8,485 bases of DNA from positions 1 through 8,485 of the forward strand of contig JAAZNH010000126.1 of NCBI GenBank assembly GCA_012798365.1, in the 5' to 3' direction. Below the pieces are notes generated by a model. The model was given only the letters and a program-made list of their open reading frames with translations, had not been told where the DNA came from and did no database searches. Shown here piece after piece: positions 1 to 7,316 of this stretch (the first letter of the stretch is position 1; each line of letters begins with the position of its first letter). The translations under genes and the position numbers were made by a program. This DNA comes from Methanomicrobiales archaeon (GTDB taxonomy: Archaea; Halobacteriota; Methanomicrobia; Methanomicrobiales; Methanospirillaceae).

Positions 1-404
1 ATGAACTTCGAGCGTTTCCACTCTTTCTTCTTTAGGCTCGCATTCGCCTGCGGGATGTTGCGGGCAAGCGACTGCATCATGGCCATGGTGTGCTCGGTTG
101 CCGCAAGGGTGTTTCCTTCCGGAGCATTGGCAACAATGATGCCCTTTTTCGTTGCTGCATTCACATCGATGTTGTCAACACCGACACCGGCACGGCCGAT
201 GAACTTCAGCTTCGTTCCTGCCTCGATGACCTTTGCATTGACATCCGTCCCGCTCCTGACCAGCAGGGCGTCGTAGTCCCCGATAATCCTGCAGAGCTCG
301 TCTTCCTTGAGGTCGGTCTTAACGTCAACATCGACTGCCGGCCGCAGGATAACAAGGCCCTCTTCCGCCAGCGGATCGCTGACGAGCACTCTCGCTTTTG
401 CCAT
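1..404 (-). CDS. serA: D-3-phosphoglycerate dehydrogenase, N-terminal part (runs off the left edge)
   Basis: SerA oxidises 3-phosphoglycerate to 3-phosphohydroxypyruvate with NAD+, the first step of L-serine synthesis in the cytoplasm. The minus strand reads open from an ATG at 404-402 to the window edge, giving 134 complete codons. The protein begins MAKARVLVSDPLAEEG, followed by the substrate-binding half of the D-isomer 2-hydroxyacid dehydrogenase fold. The signature RAGVGVDNID lies at residues 71-80 and the NAPEGNT segment at 93-99, both typical of SerA. The NAD-binding Rossmann domain with its GxGxxG motif and any C-terminal ACT domain would lie beyond the window, so family members that share only the N-terminal half cannot be fully excluded. 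An overlapping upstream ATG at 415 is out of frame. No clear GGTGA site precedes the start; the leader may be short. The gene is divergent from ppsA. Confidence 0.9.
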   Translation of the reverse strand, partial: MAKARVLVSDPLAEEGLVILRPAVDVDVKTDLKEDELCRIIGDYDALLVRSGTDVNAKVIEAGTKLKFIGRAGVGVDNIDVNAATKKGIIVANAPEGNTLAATEHTMAMMQSLARNIPQANASLKKKEWKRSKF

Positions 405-597
405 AAAAAACCCATATGATGTACGCGCCATACCTAATCAGGGTTATTCTTTGCCCGCGGGAGTGTGGCCCAAAAAACCGGGCCCGCATGGTGCAGGCAC
501 CGGCACATTTTTCCCGCGTGCACTGTCAGCGGGAGACGTGCATGGCATCGGTGATAGGTATTATACTGCAAAAGACGACATGATAAGTGGTGCGAGC
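405..597. promoter_or_regulatory. Divergent serA/ppsA intergenic control region
   Basis: These 193 bp lie between the two divergent start codons and hold no supported gene. What can be seen: a perfect 8-bp palindrome CCCGCGGG at 454-461; GGCCC (467-471) facing GGGCC (480-484) across an A-rich loop; the dyad GGTGC-AG-GCACC at 490-501; and CCCGC (513-517) facing GCGGG (529-533). The word GTGCA recurs at 491-495, 518-522 and 538-542. A weak A/T-rich element (agaataac on the minus strand, about 443-450) is the best candidate serA TATA box, which would start that transcript near 420. Operator function for the dyads is inference. Confidence 0.45.
559..566 (+). promoter_or_regulatory. TATA box for the ppsA operon
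   Basis: TATTATAC lies 32-39 nt upstream of the chosen ppsA ATG at 598. With the usual archaeal spacing of about 26 nt from the box centre, transcription would start near 587-592. That gives a very short leader carrying GGTG (589-592) and places the alternative in-frame ATG at 580 upstream of the transcript. This is the main reason for choosing 598 as the start. Confidence 0.55.
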
Positions 598-2886
598 ATG
601 AAAGAAGTGCCCAATATTTTATGGCTCGAAGAGATCCGGAAAGAGGATATCATTTCCGTCGGCGGAAAGGGAGCGTCGCTCGGGGAGATGGCATCCATCG
701 GCCTTCCGGTCCCCAAGGCCTTCGTGGTTACTGCCCAGGCGTTCCGTAGGTTCCTTGTCGAGACCGGGATCGAAGGGAAGATCTTTGCTTCCTATAAAGA
801 CCTCAATGTCGAGGACAACGAGGCGCTTGAAAAGGCGTCTGATGGCGCAAAAGAGATGGTCATGAAGGCAAAGATACCGGCCGCCATCCGCGACGATATC
901 AAAAAAGCCTACCGGAAGATGGCGGACAAGGACCTCATTGTTGCGGTCCGGTCAAGTGCCACTGCAGAAGATCTTCCTGACGCCAGCTTTGCCGGCCAGC
1001 AGGAGACCTTCCTCAATATCCGGGGAGACGCAGCCCTCATTGATGCCGTGCAGCGCTGCTGGGCATCCCTCTACGGCGCCCGCGCGATTTATTACCGGGC
1101 CCGGCAGGGTTTCGATGACCACACGGTCAATATTGCGGTTGTTGTCCAGCAGCTGGTCCATTCCGAGAAAGCCGGCGTCATGTTCACCTCCCACCCGATC
1201 ACCGGGGAACCGCGGTCAATAATCGAGGGGTCATGGGGTCTTGGCGAAGCGGTCGTCTCCGGCACGGTCTCTCCCGACAATTACGTCTTTGACCAGAAGT
1301 CCGAGAAGGTCGTTGATACGTACATCGCCAATAAGAAAGTGGAGATCATCGCAGACGGCAACCACGGGACCAAGGTCGTAGATGTCACCGGGGCACGGCA
1401 GGATGCCCGGGTCCTTTCTGATAAGGAGATTGCCAAACTGGCCATGTATGGCAAGATCGCCGAGGATCATTACGGCATTCCGCAGGACGTTGAATGGGGC
1501 ATCGTGGGAGAGACCATCTATATCCTCCAGTCACGCCCGATAACCACGATCGGGAACAAGAAAGAGGCAAAGGGCATGTCTGAACAGAAATCAACCCAGA
1601 AACTGCTGCTCAAGGGGCAGGGGGCAGCCCCGGGCATTGCATCGGGTAACGTCGTGATTATCCGGGACGTGCGGGATGTCGGAAAAGTCAAGGAAGGCGA
1701 CATCCTGGTGACACGGATGACCAACCCGGACATGGTACCTGCCATGCGCAAGGTCGCAGCTATCGTTACCGATGAGGGCGGGATGACCTGCCATGCAGCC
1801 ATCGTGAGCCGGGAACTGGGCACACCCGCGGTTGTCGGTACGAAGAATGCAACGAACCTCTTAAAAGCCGACCAGGTCGTTACCGTGGACGGCGAGAAAG
1901 GGCATATCTACGAAGGGGCAGTGGCAGTTCCCGCCATGGCACAGGCAGCAGCGGTCCAGGCGGTAACGATCGCCAGCGCTCCGCTCATCACGGCAACAAG
2001 CGTGAAGGTCAATGTGTCCATTCCGGAGGCGGCAAAACGGGCGGCGGCAACCGGCGCGGACGGTGTCGGGCTCCTGCGCATCGAACACCTGATCCTCGGC
2101 CTGAACAAGACTCCCGGCTGGTTCATTGCAAACCACAAGGAAGAGGAGTTTGTTGCCGAGCTCCATGACGGCATCAAGACCGTTCTGGATGCATTCCCGG
2201 GTAAGCCGGTCTGGGTCAGAACGCTCGACGCACCAACCGACGAGTTCCGGAACATGCAGGGCGGCGAGAACGAGCCGCACGAGCACAACCCGATGCTGGG
2301 CTGGAGAGGTATCAGGAGAGACCTCGAGACCCCCGACAAGTTCCGGCTGCAGGTGGAGGCATTCAAGCGCCTCTGGAAGGAGGGCTATGACAACCTCGGC
2401 ATTATGTTCCCGATGGTCTCCCACCCGGACCAGTTCCTCATGGCAAAATCCATGATGGCGGCCTGCGGAGTGGACGTCGATAAAGTAACACTGGGTATCA
2501 TGATCGAGATCCCGTCGAGCGCCATCCTCATCGAGGACTTTGCCCGGTGCGGGATTAAGTTCGCATCGTTTGGCACCAACGACCTCGTCCAGTATACGCT
2601 CGCCATCGACCGCAACAACGAGAACGTGGCTGAAATGTACAACCCGCAGCACCCGGCCGTGCTCTCGCTCATCCACAACGCGATCCAGGTCTGCCGCGCC
2701 TATGATATCGAATGCTCTATCTGCGGACAGGCGGGATCTGACCCGAAGATGGCAAAGTGGCTTGTGGAGCACGGCATCACGAGCATATCGGCAAACATCG
2801 ACGCAATAGCAAAGATCCGCGAGGCTGTGGCACGCACCGAACAGCGGATAATCCTTGAAGCAGCGAGAAGTAAGGATGCTGAATAA
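598..2886 (+). CDS. ppsA: Phosphoenolpyruvate synthase (pyruvate, water dikinase)
   Basis: PpsA makes PEP from pyruvate and ATP, releasing AMP and phosphate. It is the entry to gluconeogenesis in methanogens, which make pyruvate from acetyl-CoA. The 762-residue protein has the usual family length. The N-terminal ATP-grasp domain shows GGKGASLGEM (22-31) and the nucleotide-binding RSSATAED (Arg118). The swivelling phosphohistidine domain carries GGMTCHAAI with the catalytic His399. The C-terminal TIM-barrel PEP/pyruvate domain shows GLLRIEH, NPMLGWRG, GIMIEIPSS, FGTNDLVQY and finally CSICGQAGSD, whose Cys709 matches the catalytic acid of the family. The reading frame is open much further upstream, to 307, but that part runs antisense through serA; the TATA box and GGTG at 589-592 favour the ATG at 598. 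It is the first gene of a six-gene cluster and its last 11 bp overlap mfnA. Confidence 0.95.
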   Translation: MKEVPNILWLEEIRKEDIISVGGKGASLGEMASIGLPVPKAFVVTAQAFRRFLVETGIEGKIFASYKDLNVEDNEALEKASDGAKEMVMKAKIPAAIRDDIKKAYRKMADKDLIVAVRSSATAEDLPDASFAGQQETFLNIRGDAALIDAVQRCWASLYGARAIYYRARQGFDDHTVNIAVVVQQLVHSEKAGVMFTSHPITGEPRSIIEGSWGLGEAVVSGTVSPDNYVFDQKSEKVVDTYIANKKVEIIADGNHGTKVVDVTGARQDARVLSDKEIAKLAMYGKIAEDHYGIPQDVEWGIVGETIYILQSRPITTIGNKKEAKGMSEQKSTQKLLLKGQGAAPGIASGNVVIIRDVRDVGKVKEGDILVTRMTNPDMVPAMRKVAAIVTDEGGMTCHAAIVSRELGTPAVVGTKNATNLLKADQVVTVDGEKGHIYEGAVAVPAMAQAAAVQAVTIASAPLITATSVKVNVSIPEAAKRAAATGADGVGLLRIEHLILGLNKTPGWFIANHKEEEFVAELHDGIKTVLDAFPGKPVWVRTLDAPTDEFRNMQGGENEPHEHNPMLGWRGIRRDLETPDKFRLQVEAFKRLWKEGYDNLGIMFPMVSHPDQFLMAKSMMAACGVDVDKVTLGIMIEIPSSAILIEDFARCGIKFASFGTNDLVQYTLAIDRNNENVAEMYNPQHPAVLSLIHNAIQVCRAYDIECSICGQAGSDPKMAKWLVEHGITSISANIDAIAKIREAVARTEQRIILEAARSKDAE

Positions 2887-3985
2887 GGGTATACGTGAAG
2901 AAGAGCTCTTCGCGTTCCTTGCGGAGAAGAAGAGCGCGGACATCGATCATGATTATATCCTCAGTTCGATGTGCACCATCCCCCACAGCGTTGCCGTGCG
3001 GGCGCACTGCATGTTCATGGAGACGAACCTCGGGGACCCGGGCCTCTTTCCGGGCACCTTCTCGCTTGAACAGCTGCTCGTGAAACGGCTGGGCACTCTT
3101 TATGGCTGCCCGGATGCCGGCGGGTATGCAACCAGCGGCGGCACGGAGTCCAATATCCAGGCGCTCCGGCTTGCCAGGGCCAGCCGCAGTGATGTTGCAG
3201 AACCAAATGTTATCGTTCCGGAGTCAGCCCACTTTTCCTTCAAGAAGGCCTGCGATATGCTGGGCCTTACCGTACGGCCGGTTGCGCTTGATCTGAACTT
3301 CCGGATGGATGCGGAGATGGCAGCCGGCCTTATCGACAAAAACACAGTCGGCATGGTGGGAATTGCCGGCACAACCGAGTACGGGATGGTTGACCCGATT
3401 GCCCGGCTTGCGGCTATCGCCTCCCAGCATGACCTCTTCTTTCACGTGGATGCCGCATTCGGCGGCCTCGTCATCCCGTTCCTCGATGACCCGATCCCCT
3501 TCGATTTCTCGCTCCCCGGGGTGACGACGATTGCAGTCGACCCGCACAAGATGGGCATGAGCACGATCCCCTGCGGGGGCCTCATCACCCGCGATCCGGA
3601 ACTCCTGAACACGCTCAATGTCGATACCCCGTACCTGACCGTGAAACAGGCATACACGCTCGCGGGGACCCGACCCGGGGCTCCGGTTGTGGGGGCACTT
3701 GCCGTGCTCGACTACCTCGGCGTCGAGGGGATGAAGGCAGTCGTTGCCGGTTGCATGAAGAACACACAGCGCCTGATCGCGGGAATGGAGACCATCGGGT
3801 TTGCCCGGGCGGTAACCCCGGACCTCAATGTCGCGACCTTTGCCTGCCCAAAAGTGGCAGTGCCGGCCCCGTGGAGGGTCTCATGGACCCGGAAAAACCA
3901 CTTACGGACCGTCTGCATGCCCCACGTGCATGCAGACCGGGTGGAAGCGTTCCTGCTTGCCATGCAGGAGCACAATACGCGGTGA
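2876..3985 (+). CDS. mfnA: L-tyrosine decarboxylase of methanofuran biosynthesis
   Basis: MfnA is a PLP enzyme that decarboxylates tyrosine to tyramine, the core amine of methanofuran, the C1 carrier for the first step of CO2 reduction to methane. The 369-residue protein belongs to the group II amino acid decarboxylase fold. It has METNLGDPGLFPG near residues 48-60, SGGTESN at 87-93 for cofactor phosphate, the ring-stacking His119 in SAHFSFKKA, HVDAAFGG at 190-197 with the pyridine-nitrogen Asp, and the Schiff-base lysine Lys225 in DPHKMG. The length is slightly short of characterised MfnA proteins but no motif is missing. The start at 2876 overlaps the end of ppsA by 11 bp; the MLNKG start matches family N-termini better than the ATG at 2855. 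Related archaeal enzymes also decarboxylate aspartate to beta-alanine for coenzyme A, and sequence alone does not settle the substrate preference. Confidence 0.9.
   Translation: MLNKGIREEELFAFLAEKKSADIDHDYILSSMCTIPHSVAVRAHCMFMETNLGDPGLFPGTFSLEQLLVKRLGTLYGCPDAGGYATSGGTESNIQALRLARASRSDVAEPNVIVPESAHFSFKKACDMLGLTVRPVALDLNFRMDAEMAAGLIDKNTVGMVGIAGTTEYGMVDPIARLAAIASQHDLFFHVDAAFGGLVIPFLDDPIPFDFSLPGVTTIAVDPHKMGMSTIPCGGLITRDPELLNTLNVDTPYLTVKQAYTLAGTRPGAPVVGALAVLDYLGVEGMKAVVAGCMKNTQRLIAGMETIGFARAVTPDLNVATFACPKVAVPAPWRVSWTRKNHLRTVCMPHVHADRVEAFLLAMQEHNTR
3981..3985 (+). promoter_or_regulatory. Ribosome binding site for hpt
   Basis: GGTGA sits 4 nt before the hpt ATG at 3990 and contains the TGA stop codon of mfnA, so termination of mfnA and initiation of hpt are likely coupled. 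It fits the GGAGGTGA-type Shine-Dalgarno sequence used in methanogens. Confidence 0.6.
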
Positions 3986-3989
3986 AACT

Positions 3990-4538
3990 ATGCTTGACAG
4001 ACTGGTAGAATCCTTGGAAACCTGCCCCATGGTGAAACGGGGGGAATACAACTACTTCATCCACCCGATCACCGATGGCGTACCGCTCGTTGACCCGGCC
4101 CTCCTCCGCGACGTGGCTGCAGCCATGATCAAGGTGATGGACTTAAACAACGTCGATAAGATCGTTGTCGTGGAAGCCATGGGCATCCACATCGGATCCG
4201 TCCTCTCGACCTTGACGGATATCCCGATGACCGTGATGCGCAAGCGGGTGTACAACCTGCCCCATGAGGTACCGGTCCACCAGACCACCGGCTATTCGAA
4301 AGGGGAACTGTACCTCAACGGGGTATACAAGGGTGACCGGGTTGTCATCATCGACGATGTCGTGAGCACCGGCGGCACCATGAAAGCACTCCTCAAAGCA
4401 CTGGAGATTGCCGGCGCGGAAGTCGTGGATGTCTGCATCGCCATCCAGCGGGGGAATCCCGACATCGGCCGGCCCTACAAGTCACTCGTGCAGATCGAGG
4501 TGGACGAAAAGGTGCATGTTGTCCGGCGCTACATCTGA
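3990..4538 (+). CDS. hpt: Hypoxanthine/guanine phosphoribosyltransferase, archaeal type
   Basis: This enzyme salvages purine bases by joining hypoxanthine or guanine to PRPP, giving IMP or GMP and pyrophosphate. The 182-residue length is typical of the archaeal Hpt family. The opening MLDRLVESL, the segment YFIHPITDGVP (residues 22-32) and VHQTTGYSKGELY are characteristic of that family. The PRPP-binding motif VVIIDDVVSTGGTM lies at 118-131, with two acidic residues followed by the STGGT loop. The start at 3990 is fixed by a GGTGA site 4 nt upstream. The gene begins 4 nt after mfnA and overlaps dph2 by 23 bp. Adenine phosphoribosyltransferases share the PRPP motif, so base preference (hypoxanthine/guanine versus adenine) is known from the family and cannot be read directly from the sequence. 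Confidence 0.88.
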   Translation: MLDRLVESLETCPMVKRGEYNYFIHPITDGVPLVDPALLRDVAAAMIKVMDLNNVDKIVVVEAMGIHIGSVLSTLTDIPMTVMRKRVYNLPHEVPVHQTTGYSKGELYLNGVYKGDRVVIIDDVVSTGGTMKALLKALEIAGAEVVDVCIAIQRGNPDIGRPYKSLVQIEVDEKVHVVRRYI

Positions 4539-5463
4539 CCTTATCCACAAGCTGAGCGAGCGGGGGGCAAAGAAGGTCGCCCTCCAGTTCCCGGCAGGGC
4601 TGAAACGGAAGGCCGCCGGGTATGCCGCGGCCCTCCGTGAGGCCGGGTTCGAAGTGATCATCAGCGGTGATCCCTGCTATGGCGCCTGTGACCTTGCGCT
4701 GGATACCCTCAAAACCGCCGATGTCCTCGTCCATTTCGGCCATGCACCGGTCGATACGCAGGAGCGGGTCATCTTCGTTCCCTGGGAAGTTGATTTTGAC
4801 GTTACGGTTCTTGCAAAAGCCCTGCCACTTCTCAAAAAGAAGGGGATTGGCCTTGTTACGACTGTCCAACACGTTCATCTCGTGCCGGAGATGGAGTCGT
4901 TCCTGAAAGACAAAGGGATCGATGTGCGGGTTGCCGACGGCAGTGGCCGGACCCCCGGGCGGGGCCAGGTGCTCGGCTGCTCTTTTTCCACGGCACGGGA
5001 CACTGCTGCAGGCCAGATCCTCTATGTCGGGACCGGGCTCTTCCACCCCATCGGGATTGCCCTGTCAACAAAAGCGAGGGTTGTTGCCCTCGATCCCCTG
5101 GCCGGTATCGCATCCGAAGTCAGCGGTGACACGCTCCAAAAAAAACGGTTTGCTCTCATCGAGAAAGCCCGCAGCGCAGAAACGATCGGTATTATTCTCA
5201 GCACCAAATCCGGCCAGTCCCGGCCGGACCTTGCACGGCGCCTTGCAGCGCTCTCACCCCGGGCAGTCATTGTCACGATGCAGGAAGTGAACCCTGATGA
5301 ACTCCTCAACCTCGGGTTCCCAGCGTACGTGAACACGGCCTGTCCGCGTCTTGCCTATGACGACCAGGTCCGGTTTCCTGCCCCGGTCCTCTCCCCGCAG
5401 GAATTCGAGATCCTGTGCGGGGTCCGTAAATGGGAAGATTACGCGGTTGACGAGATCCCATGA
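4516..5463 (+). CDS. dph2: 2-(3-amino-3-carboxypropyl)histidine synthase (diphthamide step 1)
   Basis: Archaeal Dph2 is a homodimeric 4Fe-4S enzyme. It cleaves SAM in an unusual radical reaction and transfers the 3-amino-3-carboxypropyl group to a histidine of elongation factor 2, the first step of diphthamide formation. The 315-residue protein keeps the three cysteines that hold the cluster, one per repeated domain: Cys58 in GDPCYGACD, Cys155 in VLGCSFS and Cys276 in NTACPRLAYDD. HFGHAP near 73-78 is another family hallmark. The ATG at 4516 lies inside hpt (23-bp overlap). GGTG at 4511-4514 is too close to serve as its binding site, so GAGGTG at 4497-4502 is the better candidate although its 13-nt spacing is long. 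An upstream in-frame ATG at 4408 would add 36 residues of non-family sequence and is rejected. It overlaps the next gene by ATGA. Confidence 0.92.
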   Translation: MLSGATSDLIHKLSERGAKKVALQFPAGLKRKAAGYAAALREAGFEVIISGDPCYGACDLALDTLKTADVLVHFGHAPVDTQERVIFVPWEVDFDVTVLAKALPLLKKKGIGLVTTVQHVHLVPEMESFLKDKGIDVRVADGSGRTPGRGQVLGCSFSTARDTAAGQILYVGTGLFHPIGIALSTKARVVALDPLAGIASEVSGDTLQKKRFALIEKARSAETIGIILSTKSGQSRPDLARRLAALSPRAVIVTMQEVNPDELLNLGFPAYVNTACPRLAYDDQVRFPAPVLSPQEFEILCGVRKWEDYAVDEIP

Positions 5464-6071
5464 AACTGAAAAACCTCGAGATGATGCTCCAGCGGCTTTC
5501 GGGTTTTACCAACCCGCGGGCATCCCTTGAACAATACCAGACACCCGCCCCGCTTGCCGCCCGGCTCCTCTTCCATGCGCTGATGAAAGGCGATATTGAG
5601 GGAAAACGGGTCTGTGACCTCGGGTGCGGGACCGGGATCCTTGCCATCGGGGCAGCACTTCTGGGGGCTGAATCGGTGGCGGGTGCAGACATCGATGAAG
5701 CAGCCCTCGCTGTTGCAGCAAAGAATGCAGCCCTGCTCGATACTGACGTGGAATTTCTTGCCCTTGACCTGCGGGACGGGTGCCGCGATCGCATCGGCAC
5801 CTGCGATACCGTGATCATGAACCCGCCGTTCGGGGCACAGAAAGCCCATGCCGACCGGCCGTTCATCGACTGTGCCCTTGCGCTTGCACCGGTCACGTAC
5901 AGTATCTTTAATGCGGGTTCAGCCCAATTTGTAAAGGCCTACACGCAAGGGCGGGCAGAAATCACCGAGAAAGTCGGCGGTGCATTTCCCATAAAGCGCA
6001 CCTTTGCCTTCCATACCAGAGACGTGCAGGAGATCGAGGTCGAGATACTACGGCTCCAGAAGATCCAGTAA
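5460..6071 (+). CDS. METTL5-like N6-adenine RNA methyltransferase
   Basis: This is a 203-residue class I SAM-dependent methyltransferase. The SAM-binding motif DLGCGTG is at 53-59, with an acidic strand-2 end at Asp77/Asp79 in GADID. The catalytic motif NPPF at 121-124 is the form used by enzymes that methylate exocyclic amines of adenine. LEQYQTP at 23-29 is the marker of the METTL5 group. Human METTL5 with TRMT112 makes m6A in helix 44 of 18S rRNA, close to the decoding centre; the archaeal protein is expected to act on the matching 16S rRNA site, which is inference. A TRMT112-like partner is not encoded in this window. The ATG at 5460 overlaps the dph2 stop as ATGA, which implies translational coupling. 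A related amine methyltransferase specificity (protein glutamine or DNA) is possible but less likely given the LEQY motif. Confidence 0.82.
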   Translation: MKLKNLEMMLQRLSGFTNPRASLEQYQTPAPLAARLLFHALMKGDIEGKRVCDLGCGTGILAIGAALLGAESVAGADIDEAALAVAAKNAALLDTDVEFLALDLRDGCRDRIGTCDTVIMNPPFGAQKAHADRPFIDCALALAPVTYSIFNAGSAQFVKAYTQGRAEITEKVGGAFPIKRTFAFHTRDVQEIEVEILRLQKIQ

Positions 6072-6097
6072 CCATCAGCCCAGGCACAAAAAAGACC

Positions 6098-7255
6098 GTG
6101 ACCGGGCTTGCAGCAGCGCACCTTGTCACGGATATTTACATGCCGGTCCTCCCTGCTATCCTGCCCATCCTTATCGCGCAGAATGGCTACTCGTACCTTG
6201 CTGCCGGCCTCCTCGTCACCGCGTACAACGTTACCTCCTCTTTCACGCAGCCGGTTGTGGGCTGGCTCTCTGACAAGCGGGGCCTGACCATCAGTGTGAG
6301 TCTCAGCCTCTTCATCAGCGCATTCTTTATCGCCCTCATGGGAGTTGTCCACGACTATTACCTGATCATGGCCTTTGCCGTGATTGCAGCACTGGGCCAT
6401 GCCTGCTTCCACCCGGTTGCGCTCAGTATCGTCAGCCGGCTCTGTTCTTCGGAAAACAGGGGGCAGATCACCTCGTACTTCGTTGTCGGGGGCAACATCG
6501 GGTACGCGATCGGGCCGGTGCTTGCGGGAGCACTCGTCTTCTGGCTCGGGCTGCCCGGCCTGCTCTTCCTGGTAATCCCGGCCGGCATCATGGTCTTTGC
6601 CCTCCGCATCATCATGCCGGGCGGGATCGCCGCTATCCATGATGCCCATCCTGCACAGCCGGTTGCAGACCATGATGTGCCATCGAAATGGCCGTTCGTC
6701 CTGCTCATGCTCGCTTCGATCCTCCGTTCATGGGCAATCTTTGCCACGATTACCTACATTCCCATGTATCTTGTATCCCAGGGATACGACCTCGTCACGG
6801 CAGGCCTTGTAATGACCCTGATGCTCCTTTCCGGGGTCGCCGGGCAGATCTTCGGGGGCAGGATCTCGGACCGGTTCGGGAGAAAAGAGTTCATGGTCTT
6901 TGCCCTGGCCGGGGCAATCCCGTGTTTTTATCTCTTCTTTGCCACAGCAGGAATCCCGGCGATACTTACCCTGCTCCTCTTCGGGTTCTGTCTCTGGTCA
7001 ACCTTCACGGTCTCGGTCTCGATGAGCCATGAGCTCCTGCCGCAGAATATCGGTCTTGCCTCGGGGATCATGCTCGGCCTTGCCATCGGGTTTGGCGGGC
7101 TCGGGGTTGCCGTCAACGGGATAATCGCAGACCATTACTCGCTGGCAGCGACAATCGGGACAATCCCGCTGCCCATCATCGGGGCGGTTATTCTCATGGC
7201 GCTTATACCCTACCCGTGGAAGACATTCCGCCGGCAGAAGACGAACGCCCCCTAG
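6098..7255 (+). CDS. MFS transporter, Fsr (fosmidomycin resistance)-like
   Basis: A 385-residue integral membrane protein with about 12 predicted transmembrane segments in two halves joined by a hydrophilic loop near 178-198. The major facilitator motif A appears twice: GWLSDKRG (55-62) between segments 2 and 3, and GGRISDRFGRK (253-263) at the matching place in the second half. The first segment, HLVTDIYMPVLPAILPIL, and the ALGHACFHP stretch (98-106) resemble the Fsr branch of drug exporters. The start is the GTG at 6098, 26 nt after the previous stop. No strong ribosome binding site precedes it and no in-frame ATG lies just upstream, so the exact start is uncertain; the ATG at 6140 would cut into the first membrane segment. 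Export by proton antiport is typical of the family, but the substrate here is unknown. No T-run terminator follows directly, so transcription may continue into the next gene. Confidence 0.85.
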   Translation: MTGLAAAHLVTDIYMPVLPAILPILIAQNGYSYLAAGLLVTAYNVTSSFTQPVVGWLSDKRGLTISVSLSLFISAFFIALMGVVHDYYLIMAFAVIAALGHACFHPVALSIVSRLCSSENRGQITSYFVVGGNIGYAIGPVLAGALVFWLGLPGLLFLVIPAGIMVFALRIIMPGGIAAIHDAHPAQPVADHDVPSKWPFVLLMLASILRSWAIFATITYIPMYLVSQGYDLVTAGLVMTLMLLSGVAGQIFGGRISDRFGRKEFMVFALAGAIPCFYLFFATAGIPAILTLLLFGFCLWSTFTVSVSMSHELLPQNIGLASGIMLGLAIGFGGLGVAVNGIIADHYSLAATIGTIPLPIIGAVILMALIPYPWKTFRRQKTNAP

Positions 7256-7273
7256 GGATCTGACCCATCAGGA

Positions 7274-7279
7274 TTATAT
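7274..7279 (+). promoter_or_regulatory. TATA box for the small membrane protein gene
   Basis: TTATAT lies about 40 nt before the ATG at 7317. A start about 26 nt downstream of its centre, near 7302, would give a leader of roughly 15 nt that just includes GGTGA at 7305-7309. The geometry fits an independent promoter within the 61-bp gap after the MFS gene. Confidence 0.5.
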
Positions 7280-7304
7280 TGCTGCACCACCATAACCAGA
7301 GACT

Positions 7305-7309
7305 GGTGA
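7305..7309 (+). promoter_or_regulatory. Ribosome binding site for the 59-residue membrane protein
   Basis: GGTGA with 7 nt to the ATG at 7317 is one of the best-placed ribosome binding sites in the window, and it supports this short reading frame as a real gene. Confidence 0.65.
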
Positions 7310-7316
7310 AAATACC

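Noticed and set aside
1..276. Plus-strand 91-codon frame starting at base 1
   Set aside because: It is the complement of the clear SerA N-terminal coding region and has no support of its own.
488..583. 31-residue open frame in the serA-ppsA gap
   Set aside because: It begins upstream of the predicted ppsA promoter, spans the TATA box, has no ribosome binding site and no recognisable feature. It was considered as a leader peptide, but it would not be on the ppsA transcript.
307..597. 97-codon upstream extension of the ppsA reading frame
   Set aside because: Its first part is antisense to serA, it has no similarity to PpsA N-termini, and the TATA box at 559-566 lies within it. The family start MKEVPNILWLEEI fits the ATG at 598.
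1861..2943. Minus-strand open frame of 360 codons opposite the 3' half of ppsA
   Set aside because: It lies wholly antisense to the conserved PEP/pyruvate domain of ppsA, has no recognisable domain, and is rich in Arg, His, Val and Leu in the way expected of a shadow frame in GC-rich coding DNA.
4393..5046. Minus-strand 217-codon frame opposite hpt and dph2
   Set aside because: It covers two well-supported genes on the other strand and shows no domain or initiation signals.
5939..6673. Minus-strand 244-codon frame opposite the METTL5-like and MFS genes
   Set aside because: It is very rich in Asp, Glu, Arg and Gly, which is the antisense image of membrane-protein codons, and it crosses the junction between two real genes.
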